DNA of 64,000 bases from Flammeovirgaceae bacterium UBA1842 (GTDB lineage: Bacteria > Bacteroidota > Bacteroidia > Cytophagales > Cyclobacteriaceae), in NCBI GenBank assembly GCA_002338655.1, contig DDIU01000017.1, positions 62,001 to 126,000 on the forward strand, written 5' to 3'. Position numbers and translations under genes: made by a program. Under the pieces are notes generated by a model that was not told the origin of the DNA, ran no database searches, and worked only from the letters and a program-made list of their open reading frames with translations. How positions within the stretch are numbered: position 1 is the first letter of the stretch; every line of letters starts with the position of its first letter. Below, one piece after another: positions 17,881 through 26,513 of this stretch.

Positions 17881-18588
17881 ATGTCACGTAAGACCAGAAA
17901 GAAGTCCCAGGAGCATGGGAACGAATTATTAGAGAATCCAGAAGCCCTTGCTGAGAAACTATCAAGAACTGAGGAGTTTATTGAAAACAATAAAACACTC
18001 GTACTTAGTGTGGGTGCACTTTTATTCTTGCTTGTGGTAGGTTATTTTGGTTATAACTACTACGAAAAAACCCAGAATCTTAAAGCTCAGACTGATATGT
18101 TTCAGGCCATATACTACTATGAGTCTGACAGTTTAGACCTTGCTTTAAGAGGAGATGGCATCAATTTAGGATTTATCGATATCATTAACGATTACAGTAT
18201 TACTGACGCTGCTAATTTGGCCAACTTTTATGCTGGTTCGATATACTTGAAGAAAAATGACTATAAATCAGCCATCCTGTATCTTGAAGATTTTAATGCA
18301 GGTGATTTATTGGTTCAACCCAAAGCTTACAGCCTAATTGGTGATGCTCATATGGAGTTGGGAGAGTTTGCCGAAGCTGCTAAATATTATACGAAGGCAG
18401 CCAATTACGAGTCTAATAAATATTTCTCGCCCCGGTATTTCATGAAGGCTGCGTTGGCTTATGAAAATGCAAATGACATTGAGTCTGCAAAAAAATCGTA
18501 TAGTACAATTATTGAAAAGTTCTGGGATTCTTCTGAAGTACAAAATGCTAAGAAGTATAAAGCTCGCTTGGAAAAAGTAGCTTCATAA
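17881..18588 (+). CDS. Membrane-anchored tetratricopeptide repeat protein
   Basis: 235 residues. A basic N-terminus (MSRKTRKKSQEHGNE) precedes one membrane helix (about residues 40-58, VLSVGALLFLLVVGYFGYN). The rest is helical with TPR-like repeats (ANLANFYAGSIYLKKNDYKSAILYLEDF, AKAYSLIGDAHMELGEFAEAAKYYTKAA, ALAYENANDIESAKKSYSTI). It resembles YfgM-type periplasmic TPR proteins, which assist envelope protein folding; the exact role is unknown. A terminator follows at 18613-18645. Confidence 0.85.
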   Translation: MSRKTRKKSQEHGNELLENPEALAEKLSRTEEFIENNKTLVLSVGALLFLLVVGYFGYNYYEKTQNLKAQTDMFQAIYYYESDSLDLALRGDGINLGFIDIINDYSITDAANLANFYAGSIYLKKNDYKSAILYLEDFNAGDLLVQPKAYSLIGDAHMELGEFAEAAKYYTKAANYESNKYFSPRYFMKAALAYENANDIESAKKSYSTIIEKFWDSSEVQNAKKYKARLEKVAS

Positions 18589-18612
18589 GGAAGAAATAAA
18601 ACATTATTTATG

Positions 18613-18645
18613 AAAGGGATAGGGTTAAACCCTGTCCCTTTTTTT
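18613..18645 (+). terminator. Rho-independent terminator after the TPR gene
   Basis: AAAGGGATAGGGT pairs with ACCCTGTCCCTTT (one mismatched step) and is followed by a T-tract. It separates the TPR gene from ribH. Confidence 0.8.
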
Positions 18646-18667
18646 AATTTTAAATAAAAACAACATT

Positions 18668-19150
18668 ATGGCGTCTTCTCAAAAAAATTTAAGTGACTTT
18701 ACAAAAAAGAATGTTCTTAATGTAAGTGATAAAAAATTTGGGATACTGGTATCGGAATGGAATTCAGAAGTAACAGAAGCTTTATTTTCAGGAGCCTTTG
18801 AAACGCTTTTAGAACACGGTGCAAAACGAGAGCACATTATACGAAAAGATGTGCCCGGAAGCTTTGAGTTGACCCTAGGTGCGCAGTGGATGGCAGAACA
18901 AGATGCAATTGATGCAGTAATATGCTTGGGATGTGTGATCCAGGGAGAGACAAGGCATTTTGACTTTATTTGTAGTGCAGTAGCCCAAGGAATAACCGAT
19001 GTAAATTTAAAATATAACAAGCCTGTGATATTTGGGGTGCTCACCACTGACAATCAAAAACAAGCACTTGATAGGGCCGGTGGGAAACATGGCAATAAAG
19101 GTGATGAGGCTGCCATTACGGCTATCAAGATGCTAGGATTAACCAGCTAA
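18668..19150 (+). CDS. ribH: 6,7-dimethyl-8-ribityllumazine synthase
   Basis: 160 residues. Visible lumazine-synthase motifs are the aromatic/acidic start of the fold (FGILVSEWNSEVTEALFSGA), KDVPGSFELTLGAQWM, CLGCVIQGETRHFDFIC with the catalytic His, and GVLTTDNQKQALDRAGGKHGNKG. It condenses a dihydroxybutanone phosphate with the ribitylamino-pyrimidine in riboflavin synthesis. The other rib genes are not nearby. A bidirectional terminator follows. Confidence 0.97.
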   Translation: MASSQKNLSDFTKKNVLNVSDKKFGILVSEWNSEVTEALFSGAFETLLEHGAKREHIIRKDVPGSFELTLGAQWMAEQDAIDAVICLGCVIQGETRHFDFICSAVAQGITDVNLKYNKPVIFGVLTTDNQKQALDRAGGKHGNKGDEAAITAIKMLGLTS

Positions 19151-19163
19151 GCATCATAAATAA

Positions 19164-19194
19164 AAAATGGGCGCTAAAATTTAGCGCCCATTTT
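19164..19194. terminator. Bidirectional terminator between ribH and the FecR-like gene
   Basis: AAAATGGGCGCTAAA and TTTAGCGCCCATTTT form a 15-bp perfect stem. A-tracts and T-tracts on the two sides let it serve both convergent genes. Confidence 0.88.
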
Positions 19195-19216
19195 ATTTAT
19201 AATATTTTATTGTTGA

Positions 19217-20110
19217 TTATTCTCCGCTTAATCTATTTCTAAGTAGAAACTCTGTATAAGCTTCTTTGAAACTTTCTACTTCAGGAGCTAACTTCATAGC
19301 ATGCTCGTAGCTTGTCATTGCATCTACCAACAAATTATTCTCTTCATAAAAACCAGCTAAAATGTATTGATTTAACGCATTTTTTTCATCTACTTCTGTC
19401 ATAAGCTCACTCAAAGAAGCTTTTACTTTTTCCGCATCTGCTTCTGGAAGCTTTTTAAGCGCATAGGTACCTGACTTAATCGTTTCATCATTTTTGTTTG
19501 CCACAGAAAGTAGGATTACATTCTCATTAGCTATTTTCCCGTCATTTAAATCCAACTCAATACTTGGGTTATTTGTCTCTATGGAAAGCAAAACATCATC
19601 AAACATATTTTTCAATGTAACCATGTAAGTATTTGTTCCCTGTAAAGAATCCCATCTTACAATGGCTTTATCATTATACACACCTACAGAACTAGGCATA
19701 AAAACCTTGATAGCGTCATTGCTGCCTCTATGAACAGCTCCAGTGGCACTTAACCTATTCTTTTTGCTTTCTGCTGACATTTTGGATAGCACAAAGTCAG
19801 CATACTTACTTGCCACACTTGACCCGCCAGTACTAATCTGGGCAGCTAAGTCTGATACTTTAAGCACCCCTGCCTCTTTTATCTCCAATGTTTTTCCACT
19901 GGCGTGAACCAATCCAAGGTAGGCATCTTGAGAAACTTTTAGTTCATCACCATCATTCAGTGAGGCTCCTGTTTTTAATGGTTGCCATTCAGCACCTGAC
20001 TTGACTTTATTATCACCTTTGTTAGCCAACACTTTGAATGTATAGCCTTGTGCGAATACCATATTGCCAACAAATAGGAGAACCGCTAGTACTGTTATAT
20101 TCTTTTTCAT
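19217..20110 (-). CDS. Secreted FecR-like domain protein
   Basis: 297 residues with a cleavable signal peptide (MKKNITVLAVLLFVGNMVFAQ). After it comes a FecR-like beta domain (VKSGAEWQPLKTGASLNDGDELKVSQDAYLGLVHASGKTLEIKEAG). A middle beta-rich segment (IVRWDSLQGTNTYMVTLKN) and a helical TPR-like C-terminus (NQYILAGFYEENNLLVDAMTSYEHAMKLAPE) follow. It lies 183 bases downstream of the CHASE2 gene in the same direction. The likely job is a periplasmic partner of the CHASE2 protein; this is inference from context. Confidence 0.75.
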   Translation of the reverse strand: MKKNITVLAVLLFVGNMVFAQGYTFKVLANKGDNKVKSGAEWQPLKTGASLNDGDELKVSQDAYLGLVHASGKTLEIKEAGVLKVSDLAAQISTGGSSVASKYADFVLSKMSAESKKNRLSATGAVHRGSNDAIKVFMPSSVGVYNDKAIVRWDSLQGTNTYMVTLKNMFDDVLLSIETNNPSIELDLNDGKIANENVILLSVANKNDETIKSGTYALKKLPEADAEKVKASLSELMTEVDEKNALNQYILAGFYEENNLLVDAMTSYEHAMKLAPEVESFKEAYTEFLLRNRLSGE

Positions 20111-20248
20111 GATTAATAAATTATTTAAACTTTTTAATATTCAATAACATTTTTTACACAATCTGGTATTATATACTATTCTTTAAGTAATGGTAAACAC
20201 CAAACTCAAATTTTTAATAAATTATTAAAAATCTTACATGGGCACTTT

Positions 20249-20256
20249 CAAAATTA
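20249..20256 (-). promoter_or_regulatory. Possible -7 element for the FecR-like gene
   Basis: TAATTTTG on the minus strand matches TAnnTTTG; the -33 position holds TTTT, not TTTG. It would give a leader of about 130 bases. Confidence 0.4.
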
Positions 20257-20293
20257 ACTTATTTCTTTGTCATTTAAAATGCCTCAGAAACAC

Positions 20294-21601
20294 CTAGGTG
20301 CCTTTATCTGCCAATTTCTTACGTCTAAAGCCAATTCTGCTCCATATTTTCATAACCGCATTTCTTATCACTCCATAATACACCTCAAGCAAGTCACCGG
20401 CAAGAGCAACGGCAAATAAACCTATTGATAACTCCAGTTTAAAACTATAGGAAGCAAATAATTGAATGATCAAAAACAAAAGCAATATTACCTCAATCAC
20501 CTGAATCAGCTTGGTGAGCCCATCATACCAGGCACCCATTTTTCTATAGATAACTGAAAACAATAGTACATTGAAGTAACATAATATTATCCCAATAATG
20601 AATTCGGTGGTATCACTCAACGTATCAACATAGTCATCATTGAGTACCATGGAGGCAATATTGGCGTGAATCACCGGTCCATACATATCAGGATTTGCCC
20701 TACCAGCCATTTTTTTATTCAATGGCGTGAAAAATTTATCTTCCCAGCTGTACATATCCAGAAAATCAGCTCCAATAAATCCCATGATAACAATCTTTCC
20801 TTTTACAAAAGATGGATCAAAATTTTCACCCAGAACTTCATCAAAATCCAATGCAGCGAATCGCTTAAAGACGGTGGTGTCTTTATTGTAAAAATTATAA
20901 AAGTCGCCCCTGTAGTTAATTGTCTCAAATTCATTGTCCCTAGCAACCAAAGTATTTATAGCGTCAGGATTCAATTTACTAGCCAGTTTAGCACCAAAAG
21001 CCACTTGTCTTTCGCCCCCAATTACTGTTCGAAATGATGGGAATTTTCTACAGATTTTAACATCTTCTTGAAATTCGGCATCAGTATCCAAGTTGGCAAT
21101 CGCAAACTCTACATTTGAAGTAAAGATGGGGTCTGATACATAAAGTTGGTCATAAATCTCTTCTCCGGCACTTACAGCTGCCAATGAATCAGATTGTTCC
21201 ACTTTGGCTACCATTACGATATCCGTTTTTGCTGAATTTATGGCATTAGCCAAGCTTAGTGTACCCAATGTATCTCCTACATAACCTTTGAAAAAACTAT
21301 CCAGCCCTATTACCTTAGGCTCATATTTATCTAATATTCGGATCTGTTCAGCAATACCCGCCCGCGGAAGATTTCCAATATTGACCAATATAATATTGTT
21401 GTCCATTTCAGGCTGAGACCTCATTTGTGAAAATGCGATATCGGTCATTTCCATATCTTCAAGCGCCTGCCCTATAGAATCAAAAGCATCAAAAATTTTG
21501 AAAGCGGAAATATTGGACACCAGGTACATAAAAAGATAGATGAATACAGTCCCAAATATGCTATCGATCCAAATGTTACCGTTTCCTTTAGTTCTTGACA
21601 T
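20294..21601 (-). CDS. CHASE2 domain membrane protein without an output domain
   Basis: 435 residues from ATG at 21601; a TTG nine codons upstream is also open. One N-terminal membrane helix (FGTVFIYLFMYLVSNIS) is followed by a long extracytoplasmic CHASE2 domain (about residues 50-310, with IILVNIGNLPRAGIAEQIRIL, VIGLDSFF and KGKIVIMGFIGAD). About three C-terminal helices follow, and a short basic tail (RNAVMKIWSRIGFRRKKLADKG) ends the protein. CHASE2 sensors usually carry a kinase, cyclase or GGDEF domain after the last helix; none is present. It is divergent from meaB and upstream of the FecR-like gene. Confidence 0.8.
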   Translation of the reverse strand: MSRTKGNGNIWIDSIFGTVFIYLFMYLVSNISAFKIFDAFDSIGQALEDMEMTDIAFSQMRSQPEMDNNIILVNIGNLPRAGIAEQIRILDKYEPKVIGLDSFFKGYVGDTLGTLSLANAINSAKTDIVMVAKVEQSDSLAAVSAGEEIYDQLYVSDPIFTSNVEFAIANLDTDAEFQEDVKICRKFPSFRTVIGGERQVAFGAKLASKLNPDAINTLVARDNEFETINYRGDFYNFYNKDTTVFKRFAALDFDEVLGENFDPSFVKGKIVIMGFIGADFLDMYSWEDKFFTPLNKKMAGRANPDMYGPVIHANIASMVLNDDYVDTLSDTTEFIIGIILCYFNVLLFSVIYRKMGAWYDGLTKLIQVIEVILLLFLIIQLFASYSFKLELSIGLFAVALAGDLLEVYYGVIRNAVMKIWSRIGFRRKKLADKGT

Positions 21602-21700
21602 ATAATTTTTAGCTATAGTAAATTCCAATTTAACTATTTATTATAAAAAAACATGGATAGGGGTAATAGTTATTACTGTACTTGCTATTTTCGGGTAGAC

Positions 21701-22699
21701 ATGGCTACAACAAAAAGAAATCGACTTCCTACTTCAGAATATATTTCAGGGGTAACTTCTGGAGATGTTTTGACATTGAGCAGGGCGATCACATTGATTG
21801 AAAGCACCTTGCCTGCTGATCGAAAAATGAGTCAGGAGGTACTTAATGGGGTATTGCCTAATACTGGCAAATCATTAAGAATCGGGATCACAGGTGTGCC
21901 GGGCGTTGGGAAAAGCACATTTATTGAGGCTTTGGGACTTCATTTATGTAAGCACGGCCATAAAGTAGCGGTGCTTGCCGTTGATCCAAGTAGTCAGAGA
22001 AGTGGTGGAAGTATCTTGGGTGACAAAACCAGAATGGAAGAGTTGTCGCATCACAAAAATGCCTTTATTAGACCTTCTCCCACAGGAAACTCTCTGGGTG
22101 GTGTGGCCAATAAAACACGAGAAACCATGCTCCTTTGTGAGGCAACTGGGTTTGATATTATCCTAATAGAAACGGTTGGTGTTGGTCAGTCGGAAGTGGC
22201 CGTAAAGGGAATGGTGGATTTCTTTTTGCTGTTAATGCTGGCGGGCGCTGGTGATGAGCTTCAGGGTATAAAAAAAGGGATAATGGAAATGGCTGATGGA
22301 ATAGCCATCACCAAAGCAGATACTGAAAATATAAAAGCAAGTAAAAAAGCGCGGTTGGCCTATCAAAATGCATTGCACCTCTTTCCTCCATCTGATACGG
22401 GATGGTATCCAAAAGTAGTTACCTGCTCTGCCTTGGAAAATACAGGTATAGAAGAAATTTGGCAAATGATCAAGTCTTATGAAGAACATATGACCAAAGA
22501 CAATAAACTGATAGGTCAGCGACAGCAACAAAATGTAAATTGGATGTACGAAACGATCAATGCGGAATTAAGGAATCAGTTTTACGAAAATCCAAAAGCA
22601 ATGGAAATGATAAAAGAACTTGAACGGAAGGTGAAAATTGCAGAAATCACGCCTCAAACTGCAGCACAGCTAATTCTAAATTCAAAATTTGAAGTTTAA
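21701..22699 (+). CDS. meaB: MeaB/ArgK-type GTPase (methylmalonyl-CoA mutase chaperone)
   Basis: 332 residues from the ATG at 21701; 16 upstream codons are open but do not resemble the family. G-protein motifs are GVPGVGKST (residues 65-73), DPSSQRSGGSILGDKTRM, ETVGVGQSE and TKAD. MeaB guards B12-dependent methylmalonyl-CoA mutase by gating cofactor loading and preventing inactivation. The mutase itself is not in the window, but the B12 import locus starts immediately downstream. Confidence 0.93.
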   Translation: MATTKRNRLPTSEYISGVTSGDVLTLSRAITLIESTLPADRKMSQEVLNGVLPNTGKSLRIGITGVPGVGKSTFIEALGLHLCKHGHKVAVLAVDPSSQRSGGSILGDKTRMEELSHHKNAFIRPSPTGNSLGGVANKTRETMLLCEATGFDIILIETVGVGQSEVAVKGMVDFFLLLMLAGAGDELQGIKKGIMEMADGIAITKADTENIKASKKARLAYQNALHLFPPSDTGWYPKVVTCSALENTGIEEIWQMIKSYEEHMTKDNKLIGQRQQQNVNWMYETINAELRNQFYENPKAMEMIKELERKVKIAEITPQTAAQLILNSKFEV

Positions 22700-22726
22700 A
22701 GTTGTGTCCGATATAACTTTGAACTT
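22692..22726 (+). terminator. Weak hairpin overlapping the meaB stop codon
   Basis: AAGTTTAAAGTT pairs with AACTTTGAACTT (11 of 12) around an 11-base loop. The left arm includes the TAA stop. There is no strong U-tract, so termination is uncertain. Confidence 0.35.
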
Positions 22727-22751
22727 AGAATTTAGAATTAAAACTTTGATA

Positions 22752-22904
22752 TTAACTCTTCGAACTTTTATACGGGCAGTGCCTGCAACCACTTTCACAG
22801 CAATAACCCCGTTTTAAGTGATAAGCTTCAGTAAAAACAACAAAACCATTTTCCATATAATATAATGGTTCGTCCTTCTTTTTCTTTCCCTTTTTATCAT
22901 TCAT
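22752..22904 (-). CDS. Small Cys-rich DUF5522-like protein
   Basis: 50 residues, start ATG at 22904, directly abutting the stop codon of the upstream thioesterase gene. A lysine-rich N-terminus (MNDKKGKKKKDEP) is followed by YYMENGFVVFTEAYHLKRG and the cluster YCCESGCRHCPY, four cysteines plus a histidine that could bind a metal. This pattern matches the short DUF5522 proteins of Bacteroidota; function unknown. It is the last gene of the B12-riboswitch transcript as far as can be seen. Confidence 0.8.
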   Translation of the reverse strand: MNDKKGKKKKDEPLYYMENGFVVFTEAYHLKRGYCCESGCRHCPYKSSKS

Positions 22905-23288
22905 TTATAAAACTGGTATGGGTTGCTTATCTTCTCCAATGGCCACAAAAGTAAACTCACCATGAATGGCCTTGGTCCGATCTTCAGAATACATCTGTTC
23001 GATAAATATATCTACCTGTACTTTAAGGCTTCTATTACCAACATGGATTACTTTCCCTATAAGCTCAACCAAAGTCCCAGCGGGAATTGGGTGAGTGAAA
23101 TCAACCCTTTCAGAAGATACCGTCACTACCCTTTTGCGGGTAAACCGCGTGGCGGTAATAAAGGCAACTTCATCCATCAATTGAAGAGCAGTACCTCCAA
23201 ACAACGTATCATAATGATTGGTTGTATTTGGAAATACCGCCTTAAAAATTGATGTCCTTGAGTTTTCTATTCTTTGATTAATATCCAT
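22905..23288 (-). CDS. Acyl-CoA thioesterase, hotdog fold
   Basis: 127 residues. It shows the YciA/BFIT-type hotdog pattern: VFPNTTNHYDTLFGGTALQLMDEVAFITATRFTRKRVVTVSSERVDFTHPIPAGTLVELIGKV. The Asn/His and the following helix Asp/Glu are the usual catalytic region. It hydrolyses acyl-CoA thioesters; the substrate cannot be told. Its start codon overlaps the stop of the BtuG-like gene (TAATG), so it appears to be in the B12-regulated operon, although the functional link is unclear. Confidence 0.9.
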   Translation of the reverse strand: MDINQRIENSRTSIFKAVFPNTTNHYDTLFGGTALQLMDEVAFITATRFTRKRVVTVSSERVDFTHPIPAGTLVELIGKVIHVGNRSLKVQVDIFIEQMYSEDRTKAIHGEFTFVAIGEDKQPIPVL

Positions 23289-24325
23289 TACCTAAATATA
23301 AACCCATTTGGGACAATCCCACTTTCAAATTCGCCTAAACTATTGCCCGACAGGTCATACATAAATACAGTTCCATTTCCTTGATAATTGTTGTGGTCCC
23401 CAATGAAAAGTATATTTTGATCATTGATACCAAGGCCATAAAATGCTGTACCAGAAATTATGGGCTCAGTTGGAGCGGTAGTAGCATTAATATCCATTTC
23501 GAATACTAATGTGCCTGTGAAATCAGCTGTATATGATAAATAATAGATTTTGTCCTTAGCTGAACTCATGACCATTTTTTCATTAAAACCTAATGTTGAA
23601 ACATTATCAATAGTGGCTTCAATGGCATTGGAATTGATGTCAATTTTTAGCAATGCACCAGATGTGCATATAACCCACATTTTCCCGTTTTTATCAAGTT
23701 CCATTTTATCTGGCCCAAAAGGAGTATCAATGCTTCCTGATATTTCATCGGTCTCTGGATCAAGTATCGAAATACTATTAGAGTTGACGTTTGAAACAAA
23801 TATTTTATTATTAGAAGCCAACACATGTTGAGGTTGATTGTCCCATGGGATGGTTTTTAAAATAGTAAAATTGACGAGGTCGATGACCACGATTGATGAA
23901 TTATCATATCCGTATGTTGCTGCATTAAAGGTGCCCCAATTGGTAACATACCCCTTATTGCCCACGGCAGCAAAGCTATATGGAGTAGTAAAGCCTGAAA
24001 GGATGCTGGCTTTAAATTCCAGTGAAGTGCTGAGTAATTCCACTTTATCGGGATTATTTCCAATCAAAATCAAATTCTCATTGTGTTTTACCAATGCCTG
24101 AATAGTTGTTGCAGGGGCAAATCCATTGACACTTTCATAAAGCCCTTGCTCGGATGTCTTTGTATTGCTATTATATCCGGAAATTGAGCCTTCAGCACTA
24201 AGGAAATTGCCTTCGTTTATAATGAGAACATTGTTTGAGAAAGAAGGTCCGTTATTATCACTCTCACAGGAAAAGGATAACAATAAGACTGTAAATAATA
24301 TAAAAAGGTGCTTGATCAGTTTCAT
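23288..24325 (-). CDS. BtuG-like surface lipoprotein (DUF5074/YncE-type beta-propeller)
   Basis: 345 residues with a lipobox signal (MKLIKHLFILFTVLLLSFSCES, Cys at about 20). It starts VLIINEGNFLSAEGSISGY and contains repeated propeller blades such as NSSIVVIDLVNFTILKTIPWDNQPQHVLASNNKIFVSNVNSNSISILDPETDEISGSID. This is the DUF5074/YncE-like architecture of BtuG, the outer-surface protein that captures vitamin B12 for BtuB in Bacteroides. It lies four bases after a B12-riboswitch-controlled TonB receptor gene, which supports a BtuG role. Binding itself is inferred. Confidence 0.8.
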   Translation of the reverse strand: MKLIKHLFILFTVLLLSFSCESDNNGPSFSNNVLIINEGNFLSAEGSISGYNSNTKTSEQGLYESVNGFAPATTIQALVKHNENLILIGNNPDKVELLSTSLEFKASILSGFTTPYSFAAVGNKGYVTNWGTFNAATYGYDNSSIVVIDLVNFTILKTIPWDNQPQHVLASNNKIFVSNVNSNSISILDPETDEISGSIDTPFGPDKMELDKNGKMWVICTSGALLKIDINSNAIEATIDNVSTLGFNEKMVMSSAKDKIYYLSYTADFTGTLVFEMDINATTAPTEPIISGTAFYGLGINDQNILFIGDHNNYQGNGTVFMYDLSGNSLGEFESGIVPNGFIFR

Positions 24326-24329
24326 AGAT

Positions 24330-26159
24330 TTATTGATTTTTAAGTTGGTAGATTAAATTGATTTGATAATTCCTGCCGGGCATTGCCCTATTAAGTAATG
24401 TCTGATAATTTTCATTTAGAATATTTTTTGCTGCCACGGTAATGTGAAGTTGGTTTTTTGAATTGCCAACAGATCTTCCAATTTCCAGATCGCTAAGTAC
24501 ATATCCTTTTAACATTGTACTTCCCAATGTCTGTCTTTGTCCCACATAACGAATACTAGAGATCATGTTCCAATGCTTATATTTGACAAACAAGTTGGCA
24601 TTGACATTGTGCTTTGGCGTATAAGGAAGCTGCTGATTCACATCAATATCCATGGCTATGTTGTAGGAGTATCCCCCTTGAATATTCATTTTCAGTTTTC
24701 CAATCGCTTGTTTCCACTTAGCCATTAATTCAACGCCTTCAGAGTTTACCCTTTTAACGTTTAGGGGTGTTGAGTAACCTGATACAGGCACCCAAACAAT
24801 CCAATCGGTCACCCACATTTTATAGTAGTTGACATTCATGGTAAAGTGCCCAAAATTAGATCCTAATCCCCCTTCAATATTATAACTCAATTCGGGTCGG
24901 ATTAATGGGTTGCCACCGGGATCCCAATATCTATCGTTGAGTGTGGGCACCCGATAGTTTCTCGATAGTTTACCCGTCAATTTTATATGCTTATGTACTT
25001 TATAATCGATTCCTAATGAGGGAACTAACGGAGTTGAATACCCTGTAACGAAGGTTTTTCTAATATTGGTAGTCAACTGAATTTTATTCAAATCATATTC
25101 AATCAATACAAACCCGTCAGTTCTGTCCTCCGTTTTTTTACTATCATAATTGTCGGCTTTTGCTTTGATGTGTTTCCAGTTGACTCCACTCCTAATGGCT
25201 ATTCTTTTAAACGATTTATCCCATTGCAATTGGTTTATGTATTGTCTGGACCTTATTTCGGAAGCCTTATCATAGAGTTGATAATCATTGATAAAGCCCG
25301 TTCGAGCCACCATATTTCCGTACTTGGCATTATGGTGATATGCTGCGGTTAACCTTAAGTTTTCATCCCGTTGCTGTGTATTATCAGAAAAATTTCCAAT
25401 TACTGGCTGTAACTCGCGCTCATTGGAATTATACCACCCGTTAATGCTGATGTATTTATTGGATGTGAGCCTGATATTTACATCCTGAGTGAGGCCGTAG
25501 TAGGAATACCTGGCATTATTCTGATTAAACGACTGCTTGGTCGAAGGTAATTGATATTCAAAATCATTGTCAGACGATGTATAATAGGCTTTTGTATTGA
25601 GTTGAATTTTAGCTTTACTGAAATTTAAAGCCGCTCGGGTAGTATGTGTATTATAGCTTCCATAACCTTGGTTTAAATACAATGCAGTACCCTCATTCCA
25701 ATCTGGTGAACTTGATAAATGAATAGTACCTCCTATGGCATCAGAACCGTACAAAGTACTTGATGCTCCATATTGCACATTAATTTCATCTGCTGAAAAA
25801 ACGGGGAGCAGTGAGAAATCTGTCTGACCTAATGTGAGTGAATTGATATTTAATCCATTCCAAAAAACCCCCGTGTGGCTAGCTCCGGTTCCTCTAAATG
25901 AGATAGTAGCCGCCATATTCGAACCGTACGATTTAATATAAACAGGAGAAACTGCTGATATTAGATCCCCTAAATTTGCATTTTGATATTGTTGGAGAAT
26001 GGCAGAATCTACCTCCACCACCTTTTGACCGACAGCATATTTGGCATGAGGGATCCCATAGATTTCTACCTCCTGTAAAACAAGAGAGTCCATTTGTGCT
26101 TGAACACACAGAACGACCAGCACCTGAAGTGCCAAAATACATACCAGCTTCTTCCTCAT
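24330..26159 (-). CDS. btuB: TonB-dependent outer membrane receptor, BtuB type
   Basis: 609 residues, similar in size to BtuB (about 600). Signal peptide MRKKLVCILALQVLVVLCVQAQ, then the plug domain (QYQNANLGDLISAVSPVYIKSYG...ISFRGTGASHTGVFWNGLNINS...IGGTIHLSS) and a beta-barrel ending YQINLIYQLKNQ with the C-terminal aromatic-rich strand. It should import cobalamin across the outer membrane with TonB-ExbBD energy. The cobalamin riboswitch 100 bases upstream gives the substrate assignment. No carboxypeptidase-like extension is present, unlike SusC-type receptors. Confidence 0.9.
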   Translation of the reverse strand: MRKKLVCILALQVLVVLCVQAQMDSLVLQEVEIYGIPHAKYAVGQKVVEVDSAILQQYQNANLGDLISAVSPVYIKSYGSNMAATISFRGTGASHTGVFWNGLNINSLTLGQTDFSLLPVFSADEINVQYGASSTLYGSDAIGGTIHLSSSPDWNEGTALYLNQGYGSYNTHTTRAALNFSKAKIQLNTKAYYTSSDNDFEYQLPSTKQSFNQNNARYSYYGLTQDVNIRLTSNKYISINGWYNSNERELQPVIGNFSDNTQQRDENLRLTAAYHHNAKYGNMVARTGFINDYQLYDKASEIRSRQYINQLQWDKSFKRIAIRSGVNWKHIKAKADNYDSKKTEDRTDGFVLIEYDLNKIQLTTNIRKTFVTGYSTPLVPSLGIDYKVHKHIKLTGKLSRNYRVPTLNDRYWDPGGNPLIRPELSYNIEGGLGSNFGHFTMNVNYYKMWVTDWIVWVPVSGYSTPLNVKRVNSEGVELMAKWKQAIGKLKMNIQGGYSYNIAMDIDVNQQLPYTPKHNVNANLFVKYKHWNMISSIRYVGQRQTLGSTMLKGYVLSDLEIGRSVGNSKNQLHITVAAKNILNENYQTLLNRAMPGRNYQINLIYQLKNQ

Positions 26160-26256
26160 TATAAATTGAGTAAAAGCTTCGGATTAGTGTTTTGATATGA
26201 GCAATAACTTGTTCATTCAATAGCCCTAATTCCCGAAGGCTTAATAAATTTAAAAT

Positions 26257-26405
26257 TACTACTGGCAGGTCTCCTGACTTGCTCTCTTGCTGACACCTTC
26301 CCATCCCGACATGTCGGGACAGTGGTTTTATGATCAGCAAGCTTTCTTAGAGCTTACAGTTGCGGGGACAGTCTCCGATTTTCACGGGGTTCCCTTTTAA
26401 TCCAA
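26257..26405 (-). promoter_or_regulatory. Cobalamin riboswitch
   Basis: On the minus strand the region reads AAAGGGAA...GTGAAAATCGGAGACTG, then CCCCGCAACTGTAAGC, a variable stem TCCCGACATGTCGGGA (26319-26304), and the B12 box AGTCAGGAGACCTGCC (26279-26264). These are the conserved parts of the adenosylcobalamin-type aptamer. It ends about 100 bases before the BtuB-type receptor gene, so bound B12 should shut off expression of the receptor and the genes behind it. Confidence 0.93.
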
Positions 26406-26440
26406 ATAACTGATGTTATAAATGAACCAATAATATACTT

Positions 26441-26448
26441 CAAAGGTA
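26441..26448 (-). promoter_or_regulatory. -7 element for the riboswitch transcript
   Basis: TACCTTTG on the minus strand matches TAnnTTTG. Transcription would start near 26434, about 30 bases before the aptamer. The -33 box is weak. Confidence 0.5.
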
Positions 26449-26513
26449 GGCAAGATTTTATCATGTACTAACTAATTGTTTAATATTGTGACCTACATTT
26501 TAAACAACCTTGA

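Noticed and set aside
25933..26340. A 135-residue minus-strand frame across the riboswitch and the start of btuB
   Set aside because: It overlaps conserved riboswitch elements and the receptor N-terminus in another frame, and its sequence looks random.
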